Shown piece by piece: positions 6,440 through 6,449 of a stretch of 6,449 bases of DNA. The notes beneath the pieces were generated by a model, which saw only the letters and a list, made by a program, of their open reading frames with translations, was not told the DNA's origin and did no database searches. Source of the stretch: Coraliomargarita sp. CAG:312 (lineage in GTDB: Bacteria; Verrucomicrobiota; Verrucomicrobiia; Opitutales; Intestinicryptomonadaceae); the NCBI GenBank assembly GCA_000438015.1, contig FR901574.1:1-6449 (forward strand), read 5' to 3'. Position 1 is the stretch's first letter. Each line of letters opens with the position of its first letter. The translations under genes and the position numbers were made by a program.

Positions 6440-6449
6440 ACGCTTTTGC

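Noticed and set aside
6386..6448. Open minus-strand frame entering from the right edge and ending in TAG at 6386-6388, possibly the tail of an upstream gene
   Set aside because: Only 20 codons are visible, rich in Arg and without a recognisable motif. The other frames are not clearly worse, so it cannot be supported from this window.

Overview
The window looks like an ordinary chromosomal segment of a bacterium that breaks down complex carbohydrates. It has a partial tRNA gene, three complete protein genes and four AT-rich intergenic stretches. The phylum is inferred with low confidence. An exported GH2 beta-galactosidase with a C-terminal discoidin-type domain is typical of Bacteroidota, Verrucomicrobiota, Lentisphaerota and Planctomycetota. 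The tRNA promoter has a canonical TTGACA -35 box and one gene has a GAGGG Shine-Dalgarno sequence. Both argue against Bacteroidota and favour a Verrucomicrobiota-like host, possibly gut-associated.

Layout. Positions 1-52 hold the 5' part of tRNA-Asn(GUU) on the minus strand, cut by the window edge, with its promoter at 77-105. Positions 106-337 are AT-rich with no gene I can support. On the minus strand, 338-1186 encodes an exported protein with two carboxymuconolactone decarboxylase (CMD, AhpD-like) domains. A 190-bp divergent promoter region (1187-1376) separates it from 1377-2294 (+), an AraC-family regulator of the YqhC type (AraC_N domain plus two HTHs). The regulator is convergent with 2513-6283 (-), a large secreted LacZ-type beta-galactosidase of about 1256 residues. 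A strong intrinsic terminator for that gene lies at 2466-2496. Positions 6305-6449, upstream of the beta-galactosidase, hold inverted repeats but no recognisable gene.

Functional reading. The AraC-type gene and the CMD gene form a divergent pair sharing one intergenic region, so the regulator probably controls its neighbour and perhaps itself; this is inference. The beta-galactosidase looks like a separate transcription unit that releases terminal beta-galactosides outside the cytoplasm. No transporter or second glycosidase is visible in the window.

I found no convincing undescribed multi-gene system. The points most worth a second look are: the half-conserved AhpD motif in the exported CMD protein; two active-site-region differences from E. 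coli LacZ; and the inverted repeats in the araC leader and upstream of the beta-galactosidase.
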